64,000 bases of DNA from Thunnus maccoyii (GCF_910596095.1 NC_056550.1:14226001-14290000), one strand, 5' to 3'; counted from the first letter of the stretch, positions 1-13,162 are shown. A program made the numbers and translations. Notes: a model not told the origin generated them from the letters alone.

Positions 1-1278
1 CGAGACTGCAACGCTATTGACATCCTAGACAAGCAGCCAGGGAGGGGATGAGGAAATGAGGATTAACTTTTGATCAGATTAACGGATTAACAGTTGATCA
101 GATCCTAAGAAATATATAATTGTGAAGGAGGAAATTCAGTAGAAAAAAAAGGAGACAGTGCTGGGAAACTGATATTGAGAAATTGAAGGGTGGATCAGAA
201 ATTGCAATTTCAAGAGAAACAGATGTTTAAAAATTCCCTTTCACTACATTGCCTCCAGTTTCACCTGACTGAAAAGTTTTTTGGAAACTGGAAACTGATT
301 CACCTGTGTGTGCGTGCAAAAGAGAGAGAATACTCACAAAAACATATATATAAATGCTATACTGAGTTTTTTATTAATATATGCATCTGAGTTGGCTTTT
401 CGGTATTATATATCAACAATCTAATGACCGGTCTCATCTACTTCTTTCTATACTTTGCAATTACAGGAACCTGTAAAGGTGAAAGGTTAGACAGACATAT
501 TTTCCACTGGAGGAACTGGCTTTCTTGGCCTGGTTTCATATCTGATTTGCAGATATGTAACCAGACTTCTAACAGATCTTTAACATGTGTGTATTTGTAT
601 AACAGGTTTGAGACAGGGAAGGTAAGGCTGTGACAGCAGTGCTGCAGGAGGAAAAGGAAACTAAGCATATTGTACATGTAACAGAGGATCTGCAGATCCA
701 GCGAAAACAATTCAAATTTAAACTCACACTAAAATAAAGTATAGTGGCTTCTTGAAGTCTAATAAGTCAATTTCTAGCTGAAGAGAAGACTATTTGTGAG
801 AATTCAGACATATTTCTGCTGCAAGTAAAAACACTGGTGAATGACTGCACCATTAGTCCAAATGCACTGACAAAGATTATCGGGGCTATATGCTAATAGG
901 CAGAAAGAAGTTGTGAGAGCAGCGACACCTTTTGAGAGAGAACAATGGCATGAGGTGTCAATACCCCTTCTTCAAATGACAGAAAAAGCTGTCAAAGAGG
1001 GTGATAGTGCTGATGAAAGAAACCAGGAAGTCTGAAAAGCGAAAGCCCGTTATTGGAATCATTTGGACAGGATATTTGCTCCATTGCTGCTTCTGTTCTC
1101 AAATGACAGCATGAATACAAAACAAAACAATTTGACCGCAAGGCACAAATATTAACCAGGGCCAGCTGTATGGGAGACTACACTGAGACCCTCAATCAAA
1201 CCAAAATGTTATAGTCATTTGATAACATAACCATGAAGAGGAGTGGTGAAAACATCTGCCATGTGTAATAATGGACAT

Positions 1279-1358
<80 letters not shown>

Positions 1359-2015
1359 CTGAAGGTTAGAACATTTTTTGTAAAGTTTTTCCTGTTCATA
1401 CTAAAATCTGGCATTGCTCGGTCTGCATTTGGTGAGATGGAAATTTTTCTCTCTTCTCAGATTTGAAAAGAAGTACATTAATGGAGGATATTAAATGCTT
1501 GTGAAAGTTCCTTTTTGAGATTGAACAATAAAAAGGTTAAAGTACAGATGTTTGCTTTCTTTGTTTCGGTGTTAACGTTCAACCAAAGCAGAGCTTTTAT
1601 AACATACAGACAAAAGCTTTTCAACTAGAGGAGGAAGCATTTCTCAGGTGAAATCCAATGAAAGATCTGCAGACACACCCTGAACGTTTGGCTGAGCTCT
1701 TAGTTTGCCATCTTATGCTATGATTTGGGTTTGGTTTGCAGCTGATTGATCACTGATTGAAAGCTTATCTCTGACATGCTTTCTTATAAAGGATTAATGC
1801 AGAATTTATCTTTGGGACATTCAAACATTGCTGTGAATCATTCTTTCTCATCATCTTTACTCTACAAAACTAGTGATTTCCATTTAACACAAAACTATTT
1901 AACACATTTTTGTGTGTACTGTATATATATGGCTTCTTTTGCGCATGCTATCAACTGCACATGGTTGCAGTTTTTTGTTCCTGGTGAACTGTGTGCAGTT
2001 TTTTCCTTCTTGTAC
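1..2015. other. Left-edge stretch without a recognised exon
   Basis: AT-rich sequence after tbl3 exon 14 in the gene's direction. I searched both strands by eye for the expected tbl3 WD40 exons and found none. It holds a TA microsatellite (1293-1357) and otherwise unassignable sequence. It is best read as tbl3 intron, possibly enlarged by a decayed insertion. Confidence 0.5.
1279..1357. repeat. Poly-A followed by (TA)n microsatellite
   Basis: A run of A leads into about 32 uninterrupted TA units ending at 1357. Open frames crossing it encode only Tyr-Ile repeats and are not genes. Confidence 0.97.
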
Positions 2016-5000
2016 CTTATCGTGTGCCTTCTCTGTGGCGCGGGCGGTCAGCTGATGTATATCTGCTCCTGCCATAGACAAGTCTGCAGGGAGATCCCAC
2101 ACCTTTACAGTACAGTCCTGACTACCAGACACGATGAAAGATGCCTTCATCCTGGACATAAAAAGATGGAGCATCATTATTGTCACATAGATGTACAGAA
2201 ACACACTGATTTCCTTTGTATTTAGGAACAATTTGATCTTTTTTCAAGTTTTACCAAGTGAATCTATAATATGTGTCCCTACACGGGATAATAAAACACA
2301 CGTGTGACTGCAGGAAAGTGAAGTGTTACCTGGAGCAGGTGATGGAGCCCACAACATTAGTGTGGCTGGAGCCGTGGGCCACGCAGTGAACCTGCCCACT
2401 GTCACTGTCCATCTGCCACACACGCACTGACCTGTCCTGAAGACAAACACAGAACATACTAATGTTATTGTTGGCATAAATGTGGCTTAATAATCTCTAA
2501 TATTTATAGAATGGCTTCTCTTGATCGTGTCCATGTGTTGATATTTATGGTTTTGCATTGAAACCGGAACATCTGCATGAGCCACCTGTCTAAACATAGT
2601 TCAATGTACATATTTATTGTTTCCTTGTCTGCAGTGTGCTCACCTTCGCACAGCTTGCAAATAGAAAGCCCTTTTTGAACACGTCCAGTGAGAGGACAGT
2701 ATCTGTGGAAGATAAAAAGATAAACATAGTAGAGTGTGCCAGGAAAGATAAGCAGTTATCAGACCTGCTCACCAACATTTTTTTTATTTCTAACCTCTTC
2801 CACTCCCCCCTCCCTACCATCGACACATTTTTTGTTCTTTTTTGGGAAGGGCAGGGGATGTTTAAGGGGAGATAACAGGTCAACAGTATATGTCACATAG
2901 AAGTGGTATACATCATGAAGATTAATTTGAGGTGCAGCTCAGCACTGTGTGTCAAGTTTTACTAGTCATAAATCTGTAATGAGCATTGTGTTTTGGTTAG
3001 ACGCATATTTAAATTTTGAAAGTTTAGAGTATGTAACGGTTTAGAACATTATGATGGCCATTCCCATGATCAATTATGTCTCATAAGTTGTTGAAGCAAT
3101 TTTTGGGTTGATACCATTTATTACACAGATTTGGTGTAAAATTGAACCATTTTTGGCCAATCGAGAATTGATAAAAATGGTCAAAAATCCCTCCAAAATA
3201 CCATATTGCGACACCAAGACTTTGAGGAACACCACAGAAAAATTCATGCTGTGATTTAGTATCAAAAACCTTTGACATTTGGAGATTTCTGTAAGAATTG
3301 CATTTTTCAGCATTTTTTGGATGGCGAGTACTTCTGTTCTGGTAATTCCTCAGAAACCCCCTAATTGTCAATATACCTAGAAGAGCCATACATCCCCTGA
3401 TTGCTCTAGGTCTCTAGTTTGTGGTTGCAAAGTTTCATGAGGATGTGACTGTCCTTGAGGTCACAATAGGTCATTTTATACAGTGAGGTCAAGTGTTAAA
3501 AAATGGTCTCACTACAATGAAATGGCTACTATGGGAATTAACATCATCACACATGAATACATTTGGGCTCATTGAATCCACAAGAGTCTCAGCTTTCCAG
3601 TCATACTAAATTTATGCAATTCCAAAACTGTTTAGGGACCCCAGTATGCAGAAATATTCAAATACACCATTTTTAGAATAGGTGAAAATAACACATTTAT
3701 ACTGCATGCAAAAAACTGCATGATTTTTGCCTAAAACTGCTTGGGATTAGCATAAAGTGGGCATGTCTGTAAAGGGAAGACTCGTGGGAACCCATAGAAC
3801 CCATTTTTATTCAGATATCTTGAGGTGAGAGGTCAAGGGACCCCTTTGAAAATGGCCATGCCAGTTTTTCGCTCGCCAAAATTTAGCCTAACTTTGGAGC
3901 GTTATTTATTCCCCTTACCAACAAGTTAGGATGACATGGTTGGTACCAATGGATGCCTTAGGTCTTCTAGTTTCAAGTGATCTTCACTCTGGCTTTAAAA
4001 CTTTAAACCCACTACAGCCTCTGAAAGACAGTAATGTTGGCCGAGGCGCTGGCGTCCTTGTGGAGTTTAAGAGGTTAATCATAAACCCTGACTGTCTAGC
4101 ATCTGAATTCTTTGGATTTTAGTTGCACTAATGACAACTTTCATTTTCACTAATTCTGCCATCATTTATGGAGCCTGTCTTCAACCTTTAATAAGTGTTT
4201 TTAATTTATTAGTTGAGTGGTATGAAAGCTTTATATTATTCCATTACCTTAAAATTACACTACACTATATAATCAAAAATATTTAGAAATGAATTTTCCA
4301 TTTATTCAATTGCCTTTTGGATTGTGAAGCACTGTGCAAGTTTACTCTACAAATAAAAAGGTTATTATTATTATTATTATTATTATTCACTTTATGATAA
4401 AAAACAGACAGCACACTAACTAACATTTTTCAGCTTTTTTTTTTCCCCTCACAGATTTTCATTTCCAGTCACTCATTTATTTCCAGTCATTGAGAAACTA
4501 CTGCAACTTTTAGAAACAACAGTCAACATTGCAAAAATAGACCTAAATATGCCTGTTTTACCAATATTACTAGTTAGGTGAGGTTGACATGTGTTTAGAA
4601 AAGTTGCACAAGTGCATTTCTTTAGGACAACACGTCCTCACTCTAGCAACACAGACTACCATAGATAACTTTCAGCTCTTCTGCAAAATTAATAAACACA
4701 CTAGTATGTGTCACACATAGGTATAAACATACACCTGCTGCCCTCTGCTGGCGACTGACCTGTGTGTCCGTAGAGGATCTGGCAGCTGTTGGTGAGCAGC
4801 TCAAACACCTTGATCTGGCAGCTGTTAGTGGCCACCACGATGTGGCTGTCACCTTTACCCAGAAACTTCACGTCCAGCACCTCGTCGCTGTAACCCACAA
4901 ACTGCAAGGGGAGGATGGAGAGGGGGAGCAAACAGAGAAACAACGTTAAAAATGACTTACTAATATATACTGGCACATATATTGGCAGTCTGACAACAAT

Positions 5001-8000
5001 AAATATTAGCACTGGTACTGGTACAGGTTTCTTCCCAGTACCCACCTGTTGCTGTGTGGTGAGACCGGGCAGCTGGTAGAGCAGTATGTTGTGCTCTGCA
5101 GTGACTGTGGCCAGTCTGGAGGAGGCAGGCAGGTGAAGCAGGTACACTAAGCTGCGGGGGTCGTCGTCCTTTTCTTCCTCGTCCTCAGAGATGGGGCTGA
5201 GGGTGGAGGGGAGGGTCTGGGTGTAGACACAGCGCGCCGTGCTGGCCTCCCACACTCTCAACACACCTGCAGTGAGGAAGGGAGAAGAGGTGAGTGACAG
5301 AAAGTGAGCGAACACAGATTCAGTTCTCGAGACGGTGCAGGAGCCAAACCTTTGCTGCCAGCTGTGATGAAATGTAAGTCTTTGCTCTTTACTCCGATCT
5401 GAGAGAAGTCCTGTTTCTGAGGCAGCAGCACAACACCCTCCACAGCCTGGACACAAAGGCAACACACGGAAATGAACAAATGTAGCTGCAGCGCATGATG
5501 ACTGAATGAAGATTTGGTCTGTTAGGATGATGTTCAAATAATACATTAGCATCCATTAGCGATTTACCTCATAGACCGGTACAGTTCTCTTGGCTTTCTG
5601 GCTCTTCAGATCCCACACTGTGCAGATCTTATCTCTGCCAGAACTACAAATAAAGATTAGCACACAGTTACAGGCATGAAAAAGTAAAACACACAACATT
5701 AGAGACCCAGAAAATGCCAAATGCTCAAGATTTGATTTAACACAACTTTGATGTACCCATCCACTGAGTGGCTGATTTTACAGTACCTGATCATGGTGCC
5801 GCCATCTGCGCTGAAACTGAGAGACGTGACAGCGCTGTAGTGGCTCTGCAGCACACACACACACTGGCTGGAGCGCAAGTCCCACAGCCGAATGCCGCAG
5901 TCCAGAGACGAGGAGAATAGCTGCAGTCTGTTGATATCTGGGTGAAACTCGACCAGGCTGCAGACACACACAAGGATGATTATATATATTACATTATTTT
6001 ACATATGTTACAGATTTATTACAAATCCTCTGATCATGCCAAATTCAACCAAAAGCCATTCTCTCATATCCTTCATGCCCTCCATCTGGTTGTTCAATGT
6101 ACTATATAGAGACTATAATGTGTTTGATGGTGACTAATAAATATGTATGATTAATCTACTGTCTTATTTGAAATAAAGGCCATTGTATGTGCAATCCTGG
6201 TGTATTCTGGAAATGTCCTGCAACATGGCAGCACCTGTGACATTCAAACTGACTGTAAACCTGTTACACTGGTTGAATTAGAGCAGCTCTGTTCATGAAA
6301 CACTCAGTTGTTTCTTCAGCTCAATAAGGCTGCAGGAATAGGACTGGGTATCAAACCTTAATACTTTTTTTAATACAGACAACAACGTGTCCATAACAAA
6401 GGCATCGAATGTCTGGACAGATACGTAATCTATCTGTTCTTTGATCATATAGTTCCTGATTTAAAATTAAATTTTATCCAATTTTAAACTAAATAAAAAA
6501 GTGCTTTTATCTAGAAACTATTTTTACCAGTTCACTGCCATTTCTTGATTTTATACACTACTGCTCAATCTTACAGGATCACAATTATTAAGATGGTAAC
6601 GGTGTAAGTGGTTATGGTAATGATAATTGTTGTTATACAAACACACACACTACTGTTTTACTTATATTTTTAATAGTTTACTATTGTACTTCTTTCCTCT
6701 TTTAAAATATATCTTAATGTTTTACCAATTTAAACAGTCACTGATTTTCTTTATTTAATCTGTTAAGCACTTTTAGCAGCATTTTGTGTATGAGAGGAGC
6801 TACATAAACAAAGTTTATTATTATCATTATTATATTAACTCAAGTATTGTATATGCAAACAATACCCCGGCCTGTCCAGGAGTGACTCACTAATCTTATC
6901 CCTTGGCTGATTGTAGTGTAGTAGTGTAATTTAGTTAAACCAAAAAACAGCTTCTGTACATGCACATTATTCACAGCATTTCTAGTTCATAGATATCTTG
7001 ACTTACTGCACAACACCGGATGACCCTTTAAGGTTGTGGGTGCAGTACTGCTTCACCACATCCCAAAGCTTTATAGTGCCGTCACAGCCACCTGCAAAAC
7101 AACAAGAAGACAAACTCTGCAAACTGTGTAATGTCCATGTAGCAGAATCACACAGAAACAAGCGCCATGAAAGTCTAAACTGATTGTCATTAGTTGTGTG
7201 CTGGCTGACCTGTGGCCAGGAGCGTGGAGGTGGAGTCAAAGGTCATGCTGGCTACTGGCACAGTGTGAATGGCCCTCCAGGAGCGCGTACACTGAGCTTG
7301 CTTCCAGTCCCACTGCTTCAGCAGCAGGGCCCTGCTTGCTGTTACCAGCAGCTGTAGAGAGACACAGAGACATAATGAATATTCTACATGCTGATATTAA
7401 AAATGTTTACACCATGACGTTTGTTTGTGTGAGGTAATCAGGCGATTCAGGTGTTTGCTTACCTCATCATCACAGCTGAGTGCGAATGATGTGATGTCCT
7501 CTTGATCATCCTGCAATCACAGTATGGGCAGATATGATAAAAAGGCTCTAAAGATAAATAAACATGTACAAAATGCATGAAATGGTTCTGGACTCACGTG
7601 TTCAATGCTGTGGACGATCTTTCCTGTGCTGATCTCCAAAACATTGACACGGGATGCACAGGTGCAAAAAATGTACTTCTCATCTTTGCTGATCTGAAAA
7701 ACAACAGGTTAATCAAAAACTAAAGAGGCAGTGTGCTGATTTTACACATCAAAGTCAGTTCACTAGTCACGCGGAAACTATTTAAATCGTGAAGAGTTGT
7801 GTAATGAGCTTTGTCTAAAACTCAAATTATGCTTTCAATGTCTATGTGATGTAAATTCTGCTATCTGCAGTGTGAATCTCAAAATGTATGACTGCCCAGA
7901 CTGAGCATATAAACTGAATACATGTGAACATGTCTACCTGTGCACACGCACAATGTTATATAAACAGAACCACATGAAAGTCCACTGTCCCATTGATTCT

Positions 8001-8938
8001 GGAGTGTATTAAGATCTTGAGAAAATAATCAGTGTAATGTCATTATAATGTCATCAAAATCATTGTCTTGAGCTTAGGATACTACACCTTTATAGATGCA
8101 ACAATTAATCAATAATCAGCAACTATTTTGATAAACAATTAATTGTGCTGTTTTTCCTCAACGTATATAACTGTCAATTTAATATCTTAAGATTCAGGAC
8201 TGTTGGTTGGACAAAACAAGAAAATCAAAAGCATCACTGTAGGCTCTAAGAAATGGTAACTGGCATATTTTCCACTATTTCTTAACATTTCACAGACCAA
8301 ACGATAATAATCACAAGATTAATTGCTAATAAAAATAATGATTAGTTGCAGCCTGATATGCTTTTATAAAATAAATCATGGATCACAGATTGAGGGTGTG
8401 GAGTTTGAATGGCATGGACATTTATCAAGCAAGGAAAGTTTAATGATACAAGTAATGTTGAGTTGCATCAGGGGAAATTTAGGATCCAGTGTTTTTGGAG
8501 CTTGTCTTGGACCAGCGACTAAAAAGTCAGGATATCTCAGCCTCTGCTGCATCACTTTGACCACTCTTGAAAAAATCTGTCCCTCACAAGTCCCCAAACT
8601 TTCTGGAAGTTCAATGCTAAATCAGCACAGTGCCTCTTTGAGATGATTTAGGTTGGTCCACCAGGTAATACACACTAATGTCAGCAACATAGAGACACTT
8701 GAGACACAAAACACAAAGCACAAAACTCACCTGTACTTTTCCTCCTTTATAAAAAGGCTCAATCTTGCTAGAAACATCATAACTGTGGGAAAATAACGGA
8801 AATAGGAGGGTAAGTCGTGGCTACTTTAAATGACAGTAAAAACACATGTAGCTTAGCTTGTGTTAGCCAGCCAACAACCTGCACGTGCGGTGCAACGAAA
8901 ACTTACTTTGTTTTGAACTGAAGATTTGTATTTGCCAT
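2016..8938 (-). CDS. tbl3: Transducin beta-like protein 3 (UTP13 homologue), 3' end missing
   Basis: WD40 protein of the UTP-B subcomplex of the U3 small-subunit processome, acting in nucleolar pre-18S rRNA processing (family knowledge). Fourteen coding exons are readable on the minus strand: 8907-8938, 8731-8782, 7598-7693, 7463-7510, 7210-7351, 7007-7091, 5787-5957, 5568-5643, 5350-5446, 5046-5266, 4760-4901, 2644-2702, 2330-2436, 2016-2151. Start ATG is at 8936-8938. The protein opens MANTNLQFKTK and soon reads KIEPFYKGGK, as in human TBL3. Typical WD blades are visible (GCDGTIKLWD, SGRDKICTVWD, SGSQDCTVKVWD). One loop carries an acidic insert, SEDEEEKDDD. Exon 14 ends in AHDK before a GT donor. 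The remaining blades and the UTP13 C-terminal domain, roughly 40% of the human length, are not found between 1 and 2015, so the gene probably runs off the left edge. Confidence 0.95.
3060..4095. repeat. Interspersed teleost repeat in tbl3 intron 11
   Basis: This roughly 1 kb stretch of the large intron between exons 4760-4901 and 2644-2702 has phrases I recognise from a very common perciform repeat, such as the block around 3925-4030 (taggatgacatggttggtac, then a stretch ending near ctacagcctctgaaag). Boundaries are approximate and the class is unknown. The rest of this intron (2703-3059 and 4096-4759) shows only low-complexity DNA and a TTA run near 4366-4386. Confidence 0.6.
5958..7006. other. 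tbl3 intron 6, no recognised content
   Basis: AT-rich intronic DNA between tbl3 exons 7 and 6. No exon, RNA gene or clear repeat was recognised on either strand. Confidence 0.6.
8093..8355. repeat. Inverted-end repeat of the ATTAATC family, tbl3 intron 2
   Basis: A block bounded by gatgcaacaattaatcaata on the left and gattagttgcagcc on the right, roughly inverted copies. The interior reads like a widespread teleost repeat (tggacaaaacaag, then catttcacagaccaaac). Relatives occur near 10862-10960, 17218-17300, 39619-39890 and 54545-54845. It lies in tbl3 intron 2 (7694-8730), which has no other recognised content. Confidence 0.65.
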
Positions 8939-9621
8939 CTTGCTCGCGATAAAAATGCCAACCCCGGGATATTTCGGCTATTACAGTGGTGTAAATGACT
9001 TATTTCTCACTTCGCACGTTGGCTACAGTCAACACATCCATCCCGCATGTTGATAGGAAGAGTCGCGCACTTTGTACGTCATCCGAGCGCACGGAGCTGT
9101 GATTGGCCAAGTGGTTTTTTGCTCACAACGTTGAAAAAATCTAATTTCTATTGTCAATATTGAGCCTAATTAGATCGATTTTCATATCATAAATCATATA
9201 AACTGAGAGTTTGTGGAAAATCAAATTTAAAATTAAAATGCGTGCATGTTCTGTGGTCATACAATTCGTCACTGTGGCTCAAAACAATAAACGCTGCTGA
9301 GCTATTCATGTTAAAAAAAGAAGCTCCTGTTTGACATGTGGAGGCTGTGCTTTGATGCTAGAACAGCAGGGAAAGGACGCGCTTCATGAGAGCCATTATC
9401 TCCCTTCGTTTATATAATTTACTGTTGTCATTTGTCCGCACACACACACACACACACCCACAAACACACACACACGAACCCTCCTTCATGTTTTGTCAGG
9501 AATGTTCATGTGTGTGTTGCATTGATAACGCGGGTGTGTGTTCTGTGTGTGACATGTGAGGGGACCGATATGGAGTAAAGCAGCACCGGGAATGGAAACA
9601 CGGTGAGGGAAGGGGATTATC
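8939..9621. promoter_or_regulatory. Divergent promoter region between tbl3 and rnf151
   Basis: The two start codons face away from each other 683 bp apart (tbl3 ATG at 8936-8938, rnf151 ATG at 9622-9624), so both promoters must lie here. The tbl3-proximal part is CpG-bearing (gcgcac, tccgagcgcacgg) and TATA-less by eye. A CA-rich microsatellite occupies about 9437-9475, nearer rnf151. Human TBL3 and RNF151 are also neighbours. No specific factor site is claimed. Confidence 0.7.
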
Positions 9622-12367
9622 ATGGTGAGTAGCAGACAACTTCTGTTTATTTTTGTAATCTAGGTTTTATGTCTCACATCTATTGACAGATACTTGAAAC
9701 TTTTACACGTAGTCTACATATTTTAGGCTTTATGGGAACTTGACGTGATTTTTGTTTTTCGAAGCTTAAATTGTAGAGGCTATAGTCTTGTATGTAGCTA
9801 CTGTATATCGTGGTACTTTTTATTCAATATTTGAATTAACTAACAATGACAATTAAGTAACTCTTGGCCAATTTGATGTGCTTCCAAGTATTTTAAAGTG
9901 ATCTCATCTTATTTTCTGAAGAAAAAGAATACAAACAGAAGGATTGTGGCTGTTTTCTTTAATCATGTGATCAGTCATATGACTTTCCAGAACAATTCTG
10001 TTTTGTCATCTCCTGCCTTTATGTTGGAAACACTATGGATGCTTGTAGGCAGCTGTAGAGTCGTGGTTTACAGCTGTTGAAAGAATATTTACCCGTTGAT
10101 TTACCTGTTGTTGCATTAAGTGTCACAATATGTCCGTCTACTCAGGTCTGACCCCCAATATCTCCCTGAAATACATTATAAGTGTGTATTATGATGAGCC
10201 TGAATGAAGTAGTGTTATATTGGCCACATCCAGGCGGACCCAGAGGTGTCAACACAGAGCGGGGGCTATGATGTGGAGCTGTTTGTGGACACTCCAGACT
10301 ACGATCTGATCTGCACCATTTGCCAGGGGGTCCTCAGGTGTCCAGTAAGAGCTGCATGCCACCACATCTTCTGCAAGAAATGCATCCTACAGTGGCTGAA
10401 GAGGTACTGAACATGGATCAATACCACTGGACATTGTAAAAAAAAAAAAAAAGTACAGTATTGGATTGTTATTAATATCTAGTCTATACAGTAGAACATC
10501 AACATCATTTATCCTCTTCAGACAGGAGACCTGCCCCTGCTGTAGAAAGCCAGTGAACCCAAGCTTGATCTTTGTCATGTTCAAGCTGAGCAAATCTATT
10601 GGACGCATGAAGATCAAGGTAGGAAACTGAGAATAGGAGGAGAGTTGAATCTGTACACATTTGTACACGTTTGTAGTTATCATGACATCTCTTATTATTA
10701 TAATTAAGTGGCTGTATATATACAGGTTGCCCAGTGGCTTATTGTAGATTTTATCAGGCCATGTCAACGTGTTGATACAGGGCATATTCATATCTATTCA
10801 TATCATATTGTAAAGGTTACAGTCAAGATGTCACTTTGGCCCTTAAATGGTGACTGTCTGTAACCTCAACTAATGATTATTTTCATTATCAATTAATCTA
10901 CTGAATATTTTTTAGTCAACTGATTAATCATTCAATCTTTTCAGTGTCATAAAATAATGGAAAATGTCCATCGCTAGTTCTGAGAGTCTATAATTGTCTT
11001 GTTTTGTCTGACTGTAGTGCTGCTGCCCCATATAAAGAAGATGTTATTTGGCACTGGAAACTTTTAAAGGGATGTTAATTGAGCAGGCCGGCAGGCAGGA
11101 GTATATGCAAGAAATAGTGATATTTATTGACAAAAATATTGATGAAACAGAGGCAAAAATGAACCTAAACTAAGCTGAAGCAAAGAACAAACATATAATC
11201 TGCAGCCTCACATCAAGCTGCTACCAGTGTTTGGTCTTGTACCTTCTCAGCCTCACCTAACTAAAACATACCATCTACTGAGGTTACCACAGGGTGAGCT
11301 AGACTGATACAAAGCTTTCAAAACACGTAGAACATTGATGTAGAATTTCTCTTTTACTGCTGACAGATTATATTATTATTATACAGAATGTCATTTACTA
11401 AAGAACAGTTTTATGCTTCTGACCTCAACTTGACAGAGCCCAGAGACTCACTGCTTAGTGCGGCTAATGATACACTTGTCACTATCACTGATTAAGCAGA
11501 CAATCTGCCCTACCATCACAAAACTCTAAAAAAAAAAAAAAACACTAGTAATGTTGGGAGCAAAGACCCAGTGAAAAGGTAGAGGAGTGACCTTTCACAA
11601 TGACTAATAGTCCAAAACCCGAAATAGCTTGTCAGAATGATTGTTGATTAACCTCTGTCAACCAACTAATCAGTTAATTGACTTATCATTTAAGCTCTAA
11701 GCAACAGTCATCTGTTCAGTAACTAATTTTGCCTAAGTTGTTCTCAACACCAGTAATATCACATCTGTTTGATAATAACAGTCTTCAAACAGTACTTGTA
11801 GTTAAGAAAGATTGAGTGAATTCTCTAATTCTGTAAGCATTTATGTGATTAATGTCTTTTTCTAGCTATTGATTAGTTTGTGTGGTCTCTTCTTAGTGTA
11901 AGAATGAGATCCGTGGTTGTGCAGAGACCTTCCCCCTCTCAGAGCAGTACTGCCACAGCATGAGCTGTCTGTACGAGCTCATCCCCTGCCCGTACCAGGG
12001 CTGTCGCGCACAGCTCCTCCGCAGGGACCTGGACACCCACGCACGCCACTGTGACCACTGGCGCCAGCCCTGCCACATGGGTTGTGGCACGATACTCTCC
12101 CACCGCACCGAGGCTCAACACAACTGCTACAAGCAGCTGAGGCAGGAGTACGAAGCCAGGCAGAGGAACCACAGGGCCATCGCCACTGCCCTGCAGAGGA
12201 AGATGAGGAGGATGCAGAGCACCATGGCCCACATGAAGAGACAGATAGGGCTGATCTGTGAGAGCCTGGAGGTGATGGACGACCTGCACGAGGTGGAGGA
12301 GGAGGACGCCGGAGAGAGCAGCGGCAGCTCCGGTGGGACTCCAAGTAGCAACAACAGCAACTGCTGA
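9622..12367 (+). CDS. rnf151: RING finger protein 151-like E3 ubiquitin ligase
   Basis: Predicted RING/TRAF-type zinc-finger ubiquitin ligase of the RNF151/RNF41 group. Exons: 9622-9624 (ATG only), 10234-10403, 10522-10618, 11897-12367, giving 246 aa. The initiator is followed at once by a GT donor, and exon 2 supplies Ala. The RING at about residues 27-68 shows its metal ligands in CTIC, the AC-H-H stretch, FCKKC and CPCC. A TRAF-type Cys/His region follows (CPYQGCRAQL, HARHC, CHMGCG). The C-terminus is a helical basic stretch and an acidic Ser/Gly/Asn tail. RNF151 rather than RNF41 is favoured by synteny with tbl3 and rps2 and by the close match around HIFCKKCIL. The mammalian protein is linked to spermatogenesis; the fish role is not evident. 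AATAAA lies at 12530-12535. Confidence 0.93.
10619..11896. other. rnf151 intron 3 with decayed repeats
   Basis: Intronic DNA holding a degenerate copy of the ATTAATC-type repeat near 10862-11045 and another fragment near 11560-11705. Nothing coding was recognised. Confidence 0.55.
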
Positions 12368-12469
12368 GGGACAAGTTAGTTGCTGCTGCTGGTTGGCTAC
12401 TGCTGTGTATAATTTCTGCACGTGTTCATTTCTTTGAAGGTGTGTGTTTGAAGATGTAGGTAGGTACGG

Positions 12470-12505
12470 TAACAGTCGAAAGTTTGGACACACCTTCCAA
12501 TTTTG
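12470..12505. repeat. Fragment of a Tc1/mariner-type repeat end in the rnf151 3' UTR
   Basis: The phrase aaagtttggacacacctt matches a repeat end common in teleost genomes. It sits between the rnf151 stop codon and its AATAAA, so it would be part of the mRNA. Confidence 0.45.
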
Positions 12506-12639
12506 TGCTGTTGTTTCATCTATTTTGTAAATAAAGTATATAACATTACACTGTAGGTTGTTTTCATTCATCATTTAAGAGGAGAGTGGAGACTGTGCTT
12601 GTTGACAAGTGATGAAGGATGCTGATCAACACAGTAATG

Positions 12640-12676
12640 CAAAACTCACCTGCACTTTTCCTCCTTTATAAAAAGG
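12640..12676 (-). pseudogene. Echo of tbl3 exon 2 and its splice donor
   Basis: Thirty-seven bases match 8721-8757 at 36 positions. They cover 27 bases of tbl3 exon 2 plus its splice donor, in the same orientation. The remainder of the exon is absent, so this is a non-functional fragment in the rnf151-rps2 intergenic space. Confidence 0.8.
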
Positions 12677-13139
12677 GTATTCATGTCTACTAATGTTAGC
12701 AATATAATAATATAATAATAATAATACACTTTCTTATCAACTGATATATTATAAATAAATAATAATAAACTTTATACAGCAAAGTTACAAGGTGCTTTAC
12801 ATCATTAAAACATTAAAATACTACAATTAAGCAGTACAATAAGACATTTAAAATAAAAGAGAATAAAATAGCTCTAGTATGAGATTAAAATAATTGTAAT
12901 AAAACAATAAAACAACAGTAGCAATGAAACAGATAAGACATGTTGGAAATAAAACAGCGTGGTATCAATTAAATGAAACTGAATAGCAATAAATGCTTTT
13001 TTTATGAATGTTTTTAATCATACCTTTTGGTCAGTGATGAAAAAACCTGTCGCTAGTGGGCAGCAGTCAGCGCGTTTTCTCGTGGAGGAAATATCGCGAT
13101 GATTCCTAAGGATAAAACCCGGCGAGACTTCTCTCGGGT
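12677..13139. other. rnf151-rps2 intergenic DNA
   Basis: AT-rich stretch with ATA and AAT runs (12700-12950), then CpG-bearing promoter sequence of rps2 from about 13060. No gene recognised. Confidence 0.55.
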
Positions 13140-13162
13140 CTTCTTCCTGTTATAACGATCAC
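13111..13162 (+). promoter_or_regulatory. rps2 core promoter and TOP 5' exon
   Basis: A pyrimidine tract beginning with C (CTTCTTCC at 13140-13147) fits the 5' terminal oligopyrimidine start of vertebrate ribosomal-protein mRNAs. A TATA-like GATAAAA lies 29 bases upstream (13111-13117). The short non-coding exon ends at 13162 before GTAAGT. TOP starts place translation under mTOR/LARP1 control (family knowledge). The exact start is inferred. Confidence 0.75.

Noticed and set aside
438-633. Overlapping short ORFs with a TGGTGFLG-like phrase in one frame
   Set aside because: The phrase recalls a nucleotide-binding loop, but no adjoining frame supports a protein and stops follow quickly.
1776-2225. 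149-residue plus-strand ORF
   Set aside because: It runs antisense across tbl3 exon 14 and its intron, with no family resemblance; a shadow frame.
11939-12574. 211-residue minus-strand ORF over the last rnf151 exon
   Set aside because: Antisense of a GC-rich real exon; composition rich in Leu/Val/Pro without domain signs.
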